From: Chloroflexota bacterium
Lineage (GTDB): Bacteria > Chloroflexota > UBA6077 > JACCZL01
Assembly (NCBI GenBank): GCA_020850535.1
Contig: JADZEM010000190.1
Coordinates: forward strand, 24,368-88,367
Reading direction: 5' to 3'
DNA length: 64,000 bases
The translations under genes and the position numbers were made by a program. The notes below the pieces were generated by a model that saw only the letters and a program-made list of their open reading frames with translations, did not search any database and was not told the origin of the DNA. How positions within the stretch are numbered: the first letter of the stretch is position 1; the number at the start of each line of letters is the position of its first letter. Of this stretch, positions 15,598 through 25,100 are shown in pieces.

Positions 15598-17574
15598 CTA
15601 GACCCGTCGCCGCACGTGCAGCAGGTACTCATCTCGGTTCTGAGGATTGTCGTCCGTCCGTGGCCGGGTGGGGACTGCACTCGCGCTGCCGATCGGCTCA
15701 TACCGTTCAAAGGCGGACTCCAGCACACCCTCGCCGCGCGTGAGCCCCGGGAGCTGTCGCTGAAGGTCATGGACCCGATCTGCCGGAATCTCACCTTCCA
15801 GCAGGTACGCCGCTGCTCGCAGCGCCTGCGTGTGAGGCGCCGCCTGTTGCCGTGCCAGGATCGCCATCACCGCACCGAACGTATCTGCCGGAATCTCCAG
15901 GCGGAAATGGTGAAGAGGTTCGCACACGACCGAGCCGGCCTGCTCCAGAGCGCTCATCAGCACCAGCGGTGTCAGCTTGCGGAAGTCAGCAGCCGTGCTG
16001 ATCGGCGAGATATAGCCGGCATCCGTCATGGTGACGGTGCAGTCCGTGACCCGCCAGCCGTACAGCCCCTGCTGCAACGCTGTGTGAATCGTTGCAGCCA
16101 TCGCCTGTCGGAATTCATCGACAGCCTTGTAGACGAAGATCGGGATCGTCCCAAGCTCAGCCTCCAACCTGAACGTCACGCCCGAACCCGGAGCAGCGGG
16201 CTCAATGCGGAGCCCGACGGTGGCACAGAACGGATTCGGAGCCCTGCCAAGGATCTCCACTGCTGCGCCGACGCCCGACGGCCGCTCGATGTACATGGTG
16301 GTCGACGCCTGGAACTCCACCTCCACGCCGAATTCATTGGCCAGGGTGGCCTGAATCACCTCCTTCTGCACCTCCCCGTACAGTGAGACGTAGAGACCTT
16401 GCCGGGTCGCATCTTGCCGAAGGTTGATGAGGGGATCCTGCTCAGCCAACTGGGTCAACGCCCGGTACAGCCTGCTCCGGTCGGACGCTCGGTGCGGTAC
16501 GACGGCCGCTTCCAGACTCGGCGGAGCAAAATGGCGTCCGTCCGAGGTTGCGCGGGCCGTTCCCAGCACATCGCCGATCTGGACGTCCCCGAGTCCCCAC
16601 AGCTTGCCGATCTGCCCGGCCGTGACCACCCGCCGCCGGGCCGCCGCACCCCGCTCGACGACGTGAATGGCGGTGACTTTGCGCTCCTGACCTGACCGAA
16701 CCAGGAGCCGATCTCGGGTCTGGATCCTGCCGGAGAACAGCCGGACATAGGCGATCTTCTCCCCGGCCGGTCCGCGCTCAATCTTGAACACCGTGCCAGA
16801 CAGCGGGCCGTCAGCATCGCCGTCGGTGGACGGCAGCAGCTCGGTGAGCGCCGCGACGAGTGCATCTATGCCCGCCCCGGTGATGGCTGACCCGAAGAAG
16901 ACGGGATAGACCTCGGCCCGGCTGGTCTGCTCCGCCAGTGCATGCCGCAGCCGCCCGTAAGGAATCAGCGCGTCGCCGTCGAGGTAGGCTGCCAGCAGGC
17001 GCTCGTCACGATCGGCCAGAAGCTCAGCCAACCGACTGGCGAACGCCACGTCAGTGGCGCCGGATGGCTCGAACCTCGGATCGTGCGTCCCAGGCCCACA
17101 CACCGTGCCCATCGGGACGATCGCGGGCGTCAGCTTCTGGGCGATATCGTCCAGGACACGTGCAGCGTCCGCGCCCGGCCGGTCGATCTTGTTCACGAAG
17201 AGCAGGGTTGGAATCCGGAGCCGCTGAAGCGCCCGCATCAGCACGCGCGTCTGTGCCTGCACGCGTTCCACGGCAGACACGACCAGCACCGCGCCGTCCA
17301 GCACGCTCAGCACCCGTTCCACCTCGGCGATGAAATCCGGGTGGCCGGGCGTATCGATCAGGTTGACCGTGATGTCATTCACCTCGAACGACACCACCGC
17401 GGATTTGATGGTGATCCCACGCTGCCGTTCGAGCGCCAGGGTATCGGTCTGAGTGCTGCCATCATCCACGCTGCCGATCGCGTCGATGACCCCGGCGGCG
17501 TAGAGCAGCCGCTCGGTCAGGCTCGTCTTACCGGCGTCTACATGCGCCAGAATACCGAGGTTGAGCGTGTGCAT
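15598..17574 (-). CDS. TetM/OtrA-like ribosomal protection GTPase
   Basis: This is a 658-residue protein, close to the 639 of TetM. The G domain has AHVDAGKTSLTE (residues 9-20), ERQRGITIKSA, IDTPGHPDF and VNKIDRPGAD, in the order and wording of tetracycline ribosomal protection proteins. EF-G-like domains II to V follow. Family members release tetracycline, or related blocks, from the ribosomal A site. Whether this chromosomal copy confers resistance or serves a housekeeping or self-protection role cannot be told. Base use resembles that of the neighbours and no mobility genes are near. A leader ORF overlaps its start. Confidence 0.88.
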   Translation of the reverse strand: MHTLNLGILAHVDAGKTSLTERLLYAAGVIDAIGSVDDGSTQTDTLALERQRGITIKSAVVSFEVNDITVNLIDTPGHPDFIAEVERVLSVLDGAVLVVSAVERVQAQTRVLMRALQRLRIPTLLFVNKIDRPGADAARVLDDIAQKLTPAIVPMGTVCGPGTHDPRFEPSGATDVAFASRLAELLADRDERLLAAYLDGDALIPYGRLRHALAEQTSRAEVYPVFFGSAITGAGIDALVAALTELLPSTDGDADGPLSGTVFKIERGPAGEKIAYVRLFSGRIQTRDRLLVRSGQERKVTAIHVVERGAAARRRVVTAGQIGKLWGLGDVQIGDVLGTARATSDGRHFAPPSLEAAVVPHRASDRSRLYRALTQLAEQDPLINLRQDATRQGLYVSLYGEVQKEVIQATLANEFGVEVEFQASTTMYIERPSGVGAAVEILGRAPNPFCATVGLRIEPAAPGSGVTFRLEAELGTIPIFVYKAVDEFRQAMAATIHTALQQGLYGWRVTDCTVTMTDAGYISPISTAADFRKLTPLVLMSALEQAGSVVCEPLHHFRLEIPADTFGAVMAILARQQAAPHTQALRAAAYLLEGEIPADRVHDLQRQLPGLTRGEGVLESAFERYEPIGSASAVPTRPRTDDNPQNRDEYLLHVRRRV

Positions 17575-17641
17575 GAAGCGTCATGTCCTCTACTGCATCG
17601 GCGAAGAATCCGGTGTGGATGAACATGTACGCTCGGCGCAT
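17528..17641 (-). CDS. Putative 37-residue leader ORF overlapping the TetM-like start
   Basis: The ATG at 17641 has a strong ribosome site (AAAGGAGAG, 8 nt or less upstream). The frame (MRRAYMFIHTGFF...) runs 37 codons and stops at TAA 17530-17528, 44 nt inside the GTPase ORF and in another frame. The GTPase ATG at 17574 itself has only a poor ribosome site, so ribosomes finishing or stalling on the leader could set its expression. Leader ORFs are known before tet(M)-type genes, but this one is not similar by eye. TATATT at about 17680 could be its -10 box. Confidence 0.45.
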   Translation of the reverse strand: MRRAYMFIHTGFFADAVEDMTLHAHAQPRYSGACRRR

Positions 17642-17937
17642 GTCGCTCTCCTTTGTCTCAAGCAGATGTCGTGAATATAGCAACACGGGGGCCGCATCGG
17701 CTCACCGCCTGTTCCGTACGCTACGCAAAACCATGCGGAACGCGCATCCGAACATCGGTCCCCAAACGCGCCCGGCGGCCGTTCTCGACTCAGGCGAACT
17801 CGGCATAACGCCTTGCCCGGCTTCCAGGCTTCTGGTACCATCCGCTCCGGCCGGGCGACGACCGGTCCGCTGGCTTGCGCTTGAGTCTCGTGCTTCAGGG
17901 CAGCCGCCGGTCTCGAGAGCATCGCCCCGGAGGGTCC

Positions 17938-18669
17938 ATGGTGGCAGCGGCAGACGTGAAGGCGATTCGGCTCGGACACCCGAGCTACGTCTGGCGCAGC
18001 GGCCAGGACCGCCGCCTCAGCCAGATCCGCCAGTACGTCAAGCTCGAAGGCCGCAAGATCCTCGACATCGGCTGCGGCATGGGCATGTACGTCGACAAGT
18101 TCCGCCGCTTCAGCGACGAGGTCTACGGCGTCGACGTCGATCCCGACAAGATCGCCAAGGCCAGCGAGTGGCTTCCCAACCTCCAGGTCTCGCCCGGCGA
18201 GCACCTCCCCTTCGGCGACAACGAGTTCGACGTCATCCTGCTCAACGAGGTCATCGAGCACGTCGACGACGACCGCCTCACCATCCGTGAGGCGTACCGC
18301 TGCCTCAAGCCCGGCGGCCACATCGTCATCTACGCCCCGAACCGGCTGTACCCCTACGAGACGCACGGCTTCTACCTGTTCGGCAAGTACTACTTCCGGC
18401 TGCTGCCGTTCGTGAACTGGCTGCCGCACACCATCCGTGACGTCTTCTGCCCCCACGTGCGCGTCTACACCGCCCGGGAGATCTTGCGCCTCTTCGACGG
18501 GCTTCAGGTGGACTTCACTGCCGTCACCCACATCCTCCCCGGCCTCGACAACGTCGCGGAGCGGTACGGGCCGTTCGGGCGGCTGATCCAGAAGACGCGC
18601 GACCTGATCGAGGCGACGCCGCTCCGCGCGTTCGGAATCAGCCACTTCGTCGTCGCGCGCAAGCGCTAG
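17938..18669 (+). CDS. Class I SAM-dependent methyltransferase
   Basis: This is a 243-residue Methyltransf_11-type protein. Motif I is ILDIGCGMGMYVDKF (about 40-54), the acidic end of strand 2 is VYGVDVDPDKI, motif II is FDVILLNEVIEHVDD, and motif III is CLKPGGHIVIYAPN. The C-terminal half (YLFGKYYFRLLPFVNWLPHTIRD) resembles methyltransferases found in cell-envelope or glycan clusters. ATG 17938 follows GGAGGG; an open extension to 17875 lacks a ribosome site. The methyl acceptor is unknown and no glycan genes are adjacent. Confidence 0.88.
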   Translation: MVAAADVKAIRLGHPSYVWRSGQDRRLSQIRQYVKLEGRKILDIGCGMGMYVDKFRRFSDEVYGVDVDPDKIAKASEWLPNLQVSPGEHLPFGDNEFDVILLNEVIEHVDDDRLTIREAYRCLKPGGHIVIYAPNRLYPYETHGFYLFGKYYFRLLPFVNWLPHTIRDVFCPHVRVYTAREILRLFDGLQVDFTAVTHILPGLDNVAERYGPFGRLIQKTRDLIEATPLRAFGISHFVVARKR

Positions 18670-18816
18670 CGCTCGCCACGCGCGCGCACGGCCTCACGGA
18701 CGGGCATCCCTCACGGCCGCACCGCTTCGTTTCTACGCTCGTTCCTGCATCGGGCGGGCGCGGTATCCTTCGCTGTAACCGTCTGACCGAGACGCGCAGA
18801 TCAGCCCGAGGACCGC

Positions 18817-20295
18817 ATGGCCGTACCCAGCGAGCGACCAGACACCCCACCAGCAGCGGCCCCCGAGCCGTCACGCTCGGGGCTGCCTACCGTCGCATCC
18901 AACAGCGACATCCTCGGGTGGCTGGACATCCTCCTCAAGGGCAAGCCCGAGCAGCAGGCCCAGGCGCGCACCGAGATCGCCATGATCCTCGAAGCGCGCG
19001 GCCACACCGACGATGCCGAAGAGGCCTACTGGACCAATGTCCAGGCCCGCGCTGCCGACCGGCGCTCCTACGAGCGGCTGATCGCGCTCTACCAGGAGCG
19101 CGGCGACCGCCTCTCCGAGACCCTCGTGCAGCGGATGCTGGACGAGGTCTTCAACCCGCGGCCAGCCGCCCCGACACAGAACCCAGGCCCGGCCCAGCCC
19201 GGAGGACCTGGTCAGCAGTTCGGACAGCAGCCCGCGCGGCGCACCCGTCGCCTGCGGAGCGCCGGGCCGGCCGGGGCAGATGCTGGCACCCCGCCAGCTC
19301 CCGAGCCAGAACCAGCGCCGCCGGCCCCGCCCGCTGCACCCACGCCGCCCCCGGTCACGGCTACTGGCCCCGGCGCCGCCGCCGGCCACGCCTACGCCGC
19401 CATCGTCCACGCGGCCAACCTCCAGGCCGCCGCGGCCACGCCGCCAGCTTCGGCCGCACCAACGGCCGCGCCCGGGCCGGCCGCCCCATCCGCCACCACC
19501 GCCCGCGCCGCCCGCCCTGGCGGCCCCGCTGGCACGTCCCCAGCGTCCGCTGCGCCGGCGCCCCAGTCGCCAGCGCCCCAGGCCCGCGCCGGCCAGCCGG
19601 CCGCCACGCCGTTCGTCTTGCCGCCGGAGCCGGCCCGCCGGCGGCCATCACCGCTCTCGCCGCACCCGGAGCCAGCCGCCACCGGCCGGCGCTTCAACAC
19701 CAGCGGCTTGATCGTCCTCCAGCCGACCACCATCGGCGCATTCCTGCTGGCCTCCTTCGGCGCAGCCGCCATCATTGCCTTCCTGCTCATCATGACCGAC
19801 CGTGGCGGCAGCCGGTCAGCCGCCAGCGCCTCGCCCGCCGCCACCACCGTCCCCCTCAGCGTCGCCAACGGCCTGCCGGCGCGCTGCTCGGATGCCTCGA
19901 TCCGCTTCCCCGGCCTCAACCTCGCCGATCCGCGCGGCGCGGTCGCCGCCGGCTACCGCGAGAACGGCGTGGACGTGGACGCCACCCGGCCAGGGAGCGC
20001 GCGCCTCACCGCCGATCAAGCCGAGCAAGTCCTGGGCGGCTGGATGGCGATCTCCCTGCTGATGGAGCGCTCTGGGCAAGCGCCGCCCACTCTCACGGGC
20101 TGGCTCGACTCCGAGACGGACCGTCCCACCCTCGCCAACGCCATCCTGGCCGGCCGCCGTCTGGACGGCATGATCACCGCTGACGAGTGGGCCACCATGC
20201 GCGGCTGGACCGCCACCACCTGCGAGGGCGCGTTCCTGCACGATCCGCACAATGCCGCCGCCACCCGACTCATGGAGCGCGTCGTCGCCCGGTGA
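18817..20295 (+). CDS. Ala/Pro-rich single-pass membrane protein of unknown function
   Basis: This is a 492-residue protein I do not recognise. Residues 25-110 are helical with a TPR-like look (ARTEIAMILEARGHTDDAEEAYW, split by a turn). Residues 110-295 are low-complexity Pro/Ala. One transmembrane helix (TTIGAFLLASFGAAAIIAFLLIM) lies near 305-328. Residues 350-490 form a compact extracytoplasmic domain with two Cys (LPARCSDASIRFPG and TTCEGAFLHDP) that could pair. The arrangement suggests a cytoplasmic helical module tethered to an outside domain. It precedes the nuclease gene by 175 nt on the same strand. Confidence 0.75.
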   Translation: MAVPSERPDTPPAAAPEPSRSGLPTVASNSDILGWLDILLKGKPEQQAQARTEIAMILEARGHTDDAEEAYWTNVQARAADRRSYERLIALYQERGDRLSETLVQRMLDEVFNPRPAAPTQNPGPAQPGGPGQQFGQQPARRTRRLRSAGPAGADAGTPPAPEPEPAPPAPPAAPTPPPVTATGPGAAAGHAYAAIVHAANLQAAAATPPASAAPTAAPGPAAPSATTARAARPGGPAGTSPASAAPAPQSPAPQARAGQPAATPFVLPPEPARRRPSPLSPHPEPAATGRRFNTSGLIVLQPTTIGAFLLASFGAAAIIAFLLIMTDRGGSRSAASASPAATTVPLSVANGLPARCSDASIRFPGLNLADPRGAVAAGYRENGVDVDATRPGSARLTADQAEQVLGGWMAISLLMERSGQAPPTLTGWLDSETDRPTLANAILAGRRLDGMITADEWATMRGWTATTCEGAFLHDPHNAAATRLMERVVAR

Positions 20296-20470
20296 ATCGC
20301 CGCCCGGAGCGGTCCGCGGATCAACCGTGGAGCGCCACCGGCCAATATCGGCCAAACGCTCCCGTATCCAGCCCTGGAATGGTACGATCTCCGTTGTTGT
20401 GTACACGTTCTGCGCGCCAACGCGCAGCGGGGTTGCTCAGGGTTCGCGCGGGTATCCGGAGGGTCCAGCC

Positions 20471-21085
20471 GTGAAGGTCGGCCACGTCGTCAAGCGTCTT
20501 GTTCGTGGTGTCGCGGTTGGCATGGTGCGCCGCTGGATCACGTCGCTGTTGGTCCTGGTGATGGTCGGAGGAACCGTCTACGGTCTTGCGAGCCAGGGCT
20601 TCATCAATCTGCCCGGCGTGTCGCCGGCCGCGAGCAGCGGTGCAGCAGCCGCCACCGGCGAAGTCCGCGAGATGGTCGTCGAAGAGATCCGCAGCAGTAA
20701 CAGCCAGCAAGCGCAGATGGTGCTGATCCTGCGCGAGAAGGCCGGCAACCGCCGGCTGACCATGAACGTCGGGCCGAGCGAGGCGTTGGCCGTGGCCGCC
20801 GACATGAACGGCGGCGTCCCGCGTGAGCGCATGAGCGTCCCGCCGCCCACGTCCTACGACCTGATGCGTACGCTCGTGAAGGAGCTCGGGGCATCCGTGA
20901 ACCGCGTCGTGGTCACCAGCCTCACGAACGACACCTACTACGCGAAGGTGATCATGAACACCGACTCGCGGCAGGTGGAAGTCGAGTCCCGCCCGAGCGA
21001 CGCCATCGCCCTGGCCCTGCGCGCCCGCGTGCCGATCTTCGCGGCGACGAGCGTCCTGGATCAGGCCGGCCGTAGCCGCCCCTGA
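20471..21085 (+). CDS. Membrane-anchored bifunctional nuclease (BFN/DUF151) protein
   Basis: This is a 204-residue protein. The GTG at 20471 is chosen because GGAGGG at 20458-20463 precedes it. Residues 18-40 form a transmembrane anchor (WITSLLVLVMVGGTVYGLAS). The remaining part is a BFN domain: LTMNVGPSEALAVAADMNG, TSYDLMRTLVKELGASVNRV, and the typical ending ESRPSDAIALALRARVPIFA. Family members bind or cut nucleic acid; most are soluble. The anchor before the domain is unusual. Nuclease activity is known for a few homologues only and is inferred here. Confidence 0.85.
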   Translation: MKVGHVVKRLVRGVAVGMVRRWITSLLVLVMVGGTVYGLASQGFINLPGVSPAASSGAAAATGEVREMVVEEIRSSNSQQAQMVLILREKAGNRRLTMNVGPSEALAVAADMNGGVPRERMSVPPPTSYDLMRTLVKELGASVNRVVVTSLTNDTYYAKVIMNTDSRQVEVESRPSDAIALALRARVPIFAATSVLDQAGRSRP

Positions 21086-21231
21086 CCCTCGCTCAGGTCA
21101 CGCCCGAAAACGCGCGTCGGGCCTTCAGCGACGGCCGCGCTGCCGGCTCGCCCTATACGGCCGCCGGCGTTCGCGTCCGCGCCCCGGCCCGCAGCCGTCA
21201 TGGGGACAGCCCTCATAGGGGACAGCCGTCA

Positions 21232-21276
21232 TGAGGCCGCCTCAACACCGACATGTGCGGTGCTGGGGCGGCCTCA
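21232..21276. terminator. Long hairpin between the nuclease and cold-shock genes
   Basis: TGAGGCCGCC and GGCGGCCTCA form the base of an imperfect stem of about 20 bp (CACCG pairs with CGGTG inside). The two flanking genes converge, so it may end both transcripts. The rest of the 21086-21407 spacer holds only a short direct repeat (GGGGACAGCC) at 21202-21229. Confidence 0.55.
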
Positions 21277-21407
21277 CGCATGACGCCGTAGTACGGGCAG
21301 GCAGACCGGCGGCGACCCTCGCCCCGGTCGTCGGCCTGCCGGACGCAGCAGCCCCGCATCCGGGGGCACAACCCGCCCGCCTTACCCGCCGCGCACGGGC
21401 GCGGGGC

Positions 21408-21635
21408 CTACCGCTGCGAGTTGTAGGCGCTGTTGATCAGCTCGACATTCGCCGCGCGCTGCCCACGGCCCCGCGCGTCCGTCTCGATGTCAAACTCCAT
21501 CTCCTGCCCTTCCTGGATCGTGTCGAAGACCCCACGCGGCAGGGAGGAATGATGAAAGAAAACCTCGGCCCCATCCTCGCAACGGACAAACCCGAAGCCA
21601 CGATCTCGGATCATCCGAACAACGGTGCCCCGCAT
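21408..21635 (-). CDS. Cold shock domain protein
   Basis: This is a 75-residue single-OB-fold nucleic-acid chaperone. RNP1 reads DRGFGFVRCEDG (normally KGFGFI) and RNP2 reads AEVFFHHSSL, with a typical EGQEMEFDIE strand after them. ATG 21635 follows GGAGGT with a 7-nt gap; the open frame upstream is leader. The leader carries a small hairpin (ACGCC-GAAA-GGCGT, near 21650), possibly thermo-responsive. It probably melts RNA structure at low temperature. Confidence 0.93.
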   Translation of the reverse strand: MRGTVVRMIRDRGFGFVRCEDGAEVFFHHSSLPRGVFDTIQEGQEMEFDIETDARGRGQRAANVELINSAYNSQR

Positions 21636-21797
21636 AGAACGATACCTCCAAGCAGAACGCCTTTCGGCGTACCAACCTGCTGATGCACGATGCGTGCCAT
21701 GTCTCAGGTCCATTTTTGGTGAAAGCGGGCAGTTGTACACGAGTCTGCCGGGGCGCCCGGCTCGCTCAGAACGGCGGCCCTCCCGTCCAGCGCGCCG

Positions 21798-22166
21798 CTA
21801 GCCTGTCATCTCGAGGATGGTCGCCAGCAGCGTATCCAGGTCGAACGGCTTGGGAAACACCCGGGCTGGCTCGAGCTGCTCAGTCCGCGCCGGCAGGTCT
21901 CGCGTCGCCGACAGCACGATCACCGGCACCGTGGCCAGCCGCTCGATGCGCCGCTGCGCCTCGCGGAACCCCCAGCCATCCAGTACCGGCATCATCAAGT
22001 CCAGCAAGATCAGGTCTGGCTGCCACTGGCTGGCAACAGCCAACGCCTCCTGGCCGTTGCCAGCCACCTTCACGTCGTACCCCTCATCCGCCAGCGCCTC
22101 GGCCAGAAACCCGCGAATGCTCGGGTCATCGTCCACCACCAGGATGCGGGACTCACGCGCCAACAT
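21798..22166 (-). CDS. Single-domain response regulator
   Basis: This is a 122-residue receiver domain only. The acidic pair is in ILVVDDD, the phospho-acceptor Asp in LILLDLMMP, the Thr/Ser in VIVLSAT, and the Lys in VFPKPFD. It has no output domain, so it may act by protein contact, as CheY-like proteins do. Its ATG lies inside the last codons of the sensor kinase gene (a 14-nt overlap), a tight translational coupling that makes the kinase its likely partner. Confidence 0.9.
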   Translation of the reverse strand: MLARESRILVVDDDPSIRGFLAEALADEGYDVKVAGNGQEALAVASQWQPDLILLDLMMPVLDGWGFREAQRRIERLATVPVIVLSATRDLPARTEQLEPARVFPKPFDLDTLLATILEMTG

Positions 22167-25100
22167 GCACCTGCTCCGCCAGCGCGACGGCCTCCGCCTT
22201 CGGCAACCAGAAGCCAAACGTCGTGCCAGCGTCTTCGCCGCCGCTCATCGCCCAGATTCGCCCACCCTGGCGCTCGATCAGCGTTCGGCAGATGTAGAGG
22301 CCCAGGCCCATGCCCGGCAGGCTCCGCTCCGTGGCGTTCGGCGCACGCCCAAACGGCTGAAAGATCGCTTCAAGGCTCTCCGCGGTCAGCCCGATACCTG
22401 GGTCCGTCACCTGGACCAGCGAGCCGCCCTCGCCGCCGATCATCGACAGTCGCACGATGCCGCCTCCAGGCGAGTACTTGACGGCGTTGCTCAGCAGGTT
22501 GGTCACGACCTGCTCCAGCCGGTCCAGGTCAACCTCGGCGTAGGTTGGCGTGGCCGGCAGGTCAACCGCCAGCTCGTGCAGCTCCCCCAGGTGATCGCGG
22601 TACCGCTCGGCGGCGGCGCGCAGGGCCTCCCCCAGGTCCACCGTGAGCAACCGCAGCGGCAAGTGCCCCGTACGAATCCGCGAGACGTCCAGCAAGTCGC
22701 CCACGAGCGCCGACAACCGGTCGGCGGCATCGTCGATCGTCGCCAGCGACCGTTCGAGCCGCTGATCGTCAAGCTGTCCGCGTCCGTGGGCACGCCGCAA
22801 GATCTGCGCGTACCCCTTGATACCCGTCAACGGCGTCCGCAGCTCGTGCGACGCGATCGAGAGGAACTCATCGCGAGCACGAATCGCCTGCTGGGCTTCG
22901 GCGTACAGGCGCGCGTTGTCCACCGCCACGGCACACCGCCGCCCCAGCTCCTCAGCCAGCGCCAGATCGGTAGCCGCGTAGCGCCGGCTCGGATCGGTCG
23001 CCAGCAGCGAGATCACCCCCAGCGTCCGCCCCCGCGCCAGCAGCGGCACCCGCATCACCGACTGGATGCCCAGCGCCTGCGTAATCGCCTGGTGCTGGGC
23101 ATCCCGCGTGATGGCCGGCAAGCGGCTGTCCGTGAACTCGCGGATCAGCTCCGGCACGCCCGTCCGCAGCACCCGCGCAATGCCTTCCTCAGCCCGGCGG
23201 TCCGGCGGATACTTGCGGAGCAGGTCGGCCTCCGGGGCCTGGGCTGCATCGGCGTGAGCCACCTCCACCCGTCGAATCTCGCCGCTGTCCTCCAGCACGT
23301 CCACCAGGCACCACTCGGCCAGCATCGGAACGGCCAGCCACGCAACCCGCTCCAGCGTCGTGTCGTAGTCGAGCGATCCAGCAAGATGGCTGCTCGCATC
23401 GGCCAGGAAGCGCAGGCGGCGCTCAGCCCGCTCGCGCTCCTGGGTGCGAACCAGGAGCCGGTCTCGCAGGTCGCCGAAGACCGCCGCCAGCCGCGCAACC
23501 TCGGTCACGCCGCTGCGAGGCACCGCCACCGGCTCGTTCCCAAACGCCAGCGCGTCCACCGCCCGCGCCAGCTCCACCAACGGCGCCGCCAGCCGCCGAG
23601 CCGCGATCCAGCCCGCCACCGAGGCGCAGGCCAGCACCAGCAGGAAGACTGCAAACGCCAGATCGCGCCCGGCCTGCGCGCCGGCCAGGGCCAGCACCAC
23701 CGGCCGCTCGACGACAATGCCCCAGCCGAGCGACTGCACGACGGAATATCCCGCGAACCGCTCGGCCCCTGCTACCTCATAGCTCAGCGAGCCGGTCCCC
23801 CGGCCGCGGAGCATCGTTGCCACCGCCGGATTGGTCGAAAGATCGGTCACGGGGGCAAGCTCCGCATCCCCCGACGCCGCGATCAGCCGTCCGCGCTCGT
23901 CCACGATCAAGACCCGGCCGCCCGGCTCGGTTGCTGCCCGCTGCGCCACATCCGCCAGCCGGGTTGACTCCAGCACCACGGCCACCACGCCGGCGAACCG
24001 CCCCTCAGCATCCTGGATCGGCAGGCCCATCGCGACCACCGGCTGGCCCAGCACCGGCGAGATCACCCGCACGTCGGAGACGCCCGACTGGCGGACCTCG
24101 TCAAAAAGCGCCGAGCGCTGCGGCGGCGCCGCGTTCACGGACTGCTCGCGGCTCTGCGCCAGTATCCGGCCGTCCGCACCGTACAGCACGAAGTTGAGAA
24201 CGTCCGGGTGCGTGTCGTCAAATGCCCGCAGAATCCGCTGCTGGGCGTCGGGGGGCGCGGCGAGCAGGCCCGGCTGTCCAGCCAGCGCGGCCACTGCCGC
24301 CCGGTGCAGGCTCATGTAGTCGGACACGCCCTGGCTGAGCGTCTCGGCGATCACCTGCGTGCGCGATGACGCCTCTTTGCGCCCGGAGCGCTCCACCTCG
24401 TTGGTGACCAGCGCCATCGTGATGACCAGTGGCACCGAGACTGCCAGCCCGAATGCCAGCGCCAGCCGCGTCTGCAACGAGCCAGGGTCCGAGCGGCGCA
24501 AGCGCGGACGCAGCCACGGCAGCAGCCCCACCACCAGCCCGAAGCCATTGTAGTAGGCAATCGTCGTGAACGCGCGGTTGGGCCAGGCCACCGGCGGCCC
24601 GAACGCCGAGAGCGCCAGCCCCAGGAGCAGGTGCGCCCCCCAGAACACGTGACGCGGCGTGCCAGGGCGCAGTTGCGCCCACACGACGCCAGCCCCACCG
24701 ACGAAGAACCCGAGGCCGTACAGCAGCAGATACGGGCGAATCGGGTTGAAGATCGGCGAGCCGTACTGCTCCGGCAGCAGCAGCATGATGCTGCCATTGA
24801 CCATGGCCGAGGCGCCGACCACCACGGCAAACAGATCGGCCGTCGAGGAGGGCCGGTCGGCCGGCGGGCACACCAGCGGCGCGACGACGATGCCGGCAGC
24901 GAGGATCGAGTAGACCGTCAGGCCGGTCCAGCCGCCGGCAGCGCCCGCGCTCAGGCCCAGCAGCAGAATCGGGACGGCGGCCAGCAGATGCGCCAAAAAC
25001 AGGGTGCGCTTGCGCGGGGCCAGCAGCGCGACGGCCAGCAGCGCCGCGGCACCCAGCAGGCACAGCAGCCCCCACCATGGGAGGTATGGCCGCAGGAGCC

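Noticed and set aside
15598..17574. Recently acquired tetracycline-resistance island
   Set aside because: No integrase, transposase or relaxase is nearby, and GC content and codon use resemble the neighbours.
17875..17937. N-terminal extension of the methyltransferase to 17875
   Set aside because: ATG 17938 has GGAGGG at proper spacing, and the extra residues do not resemble the family.
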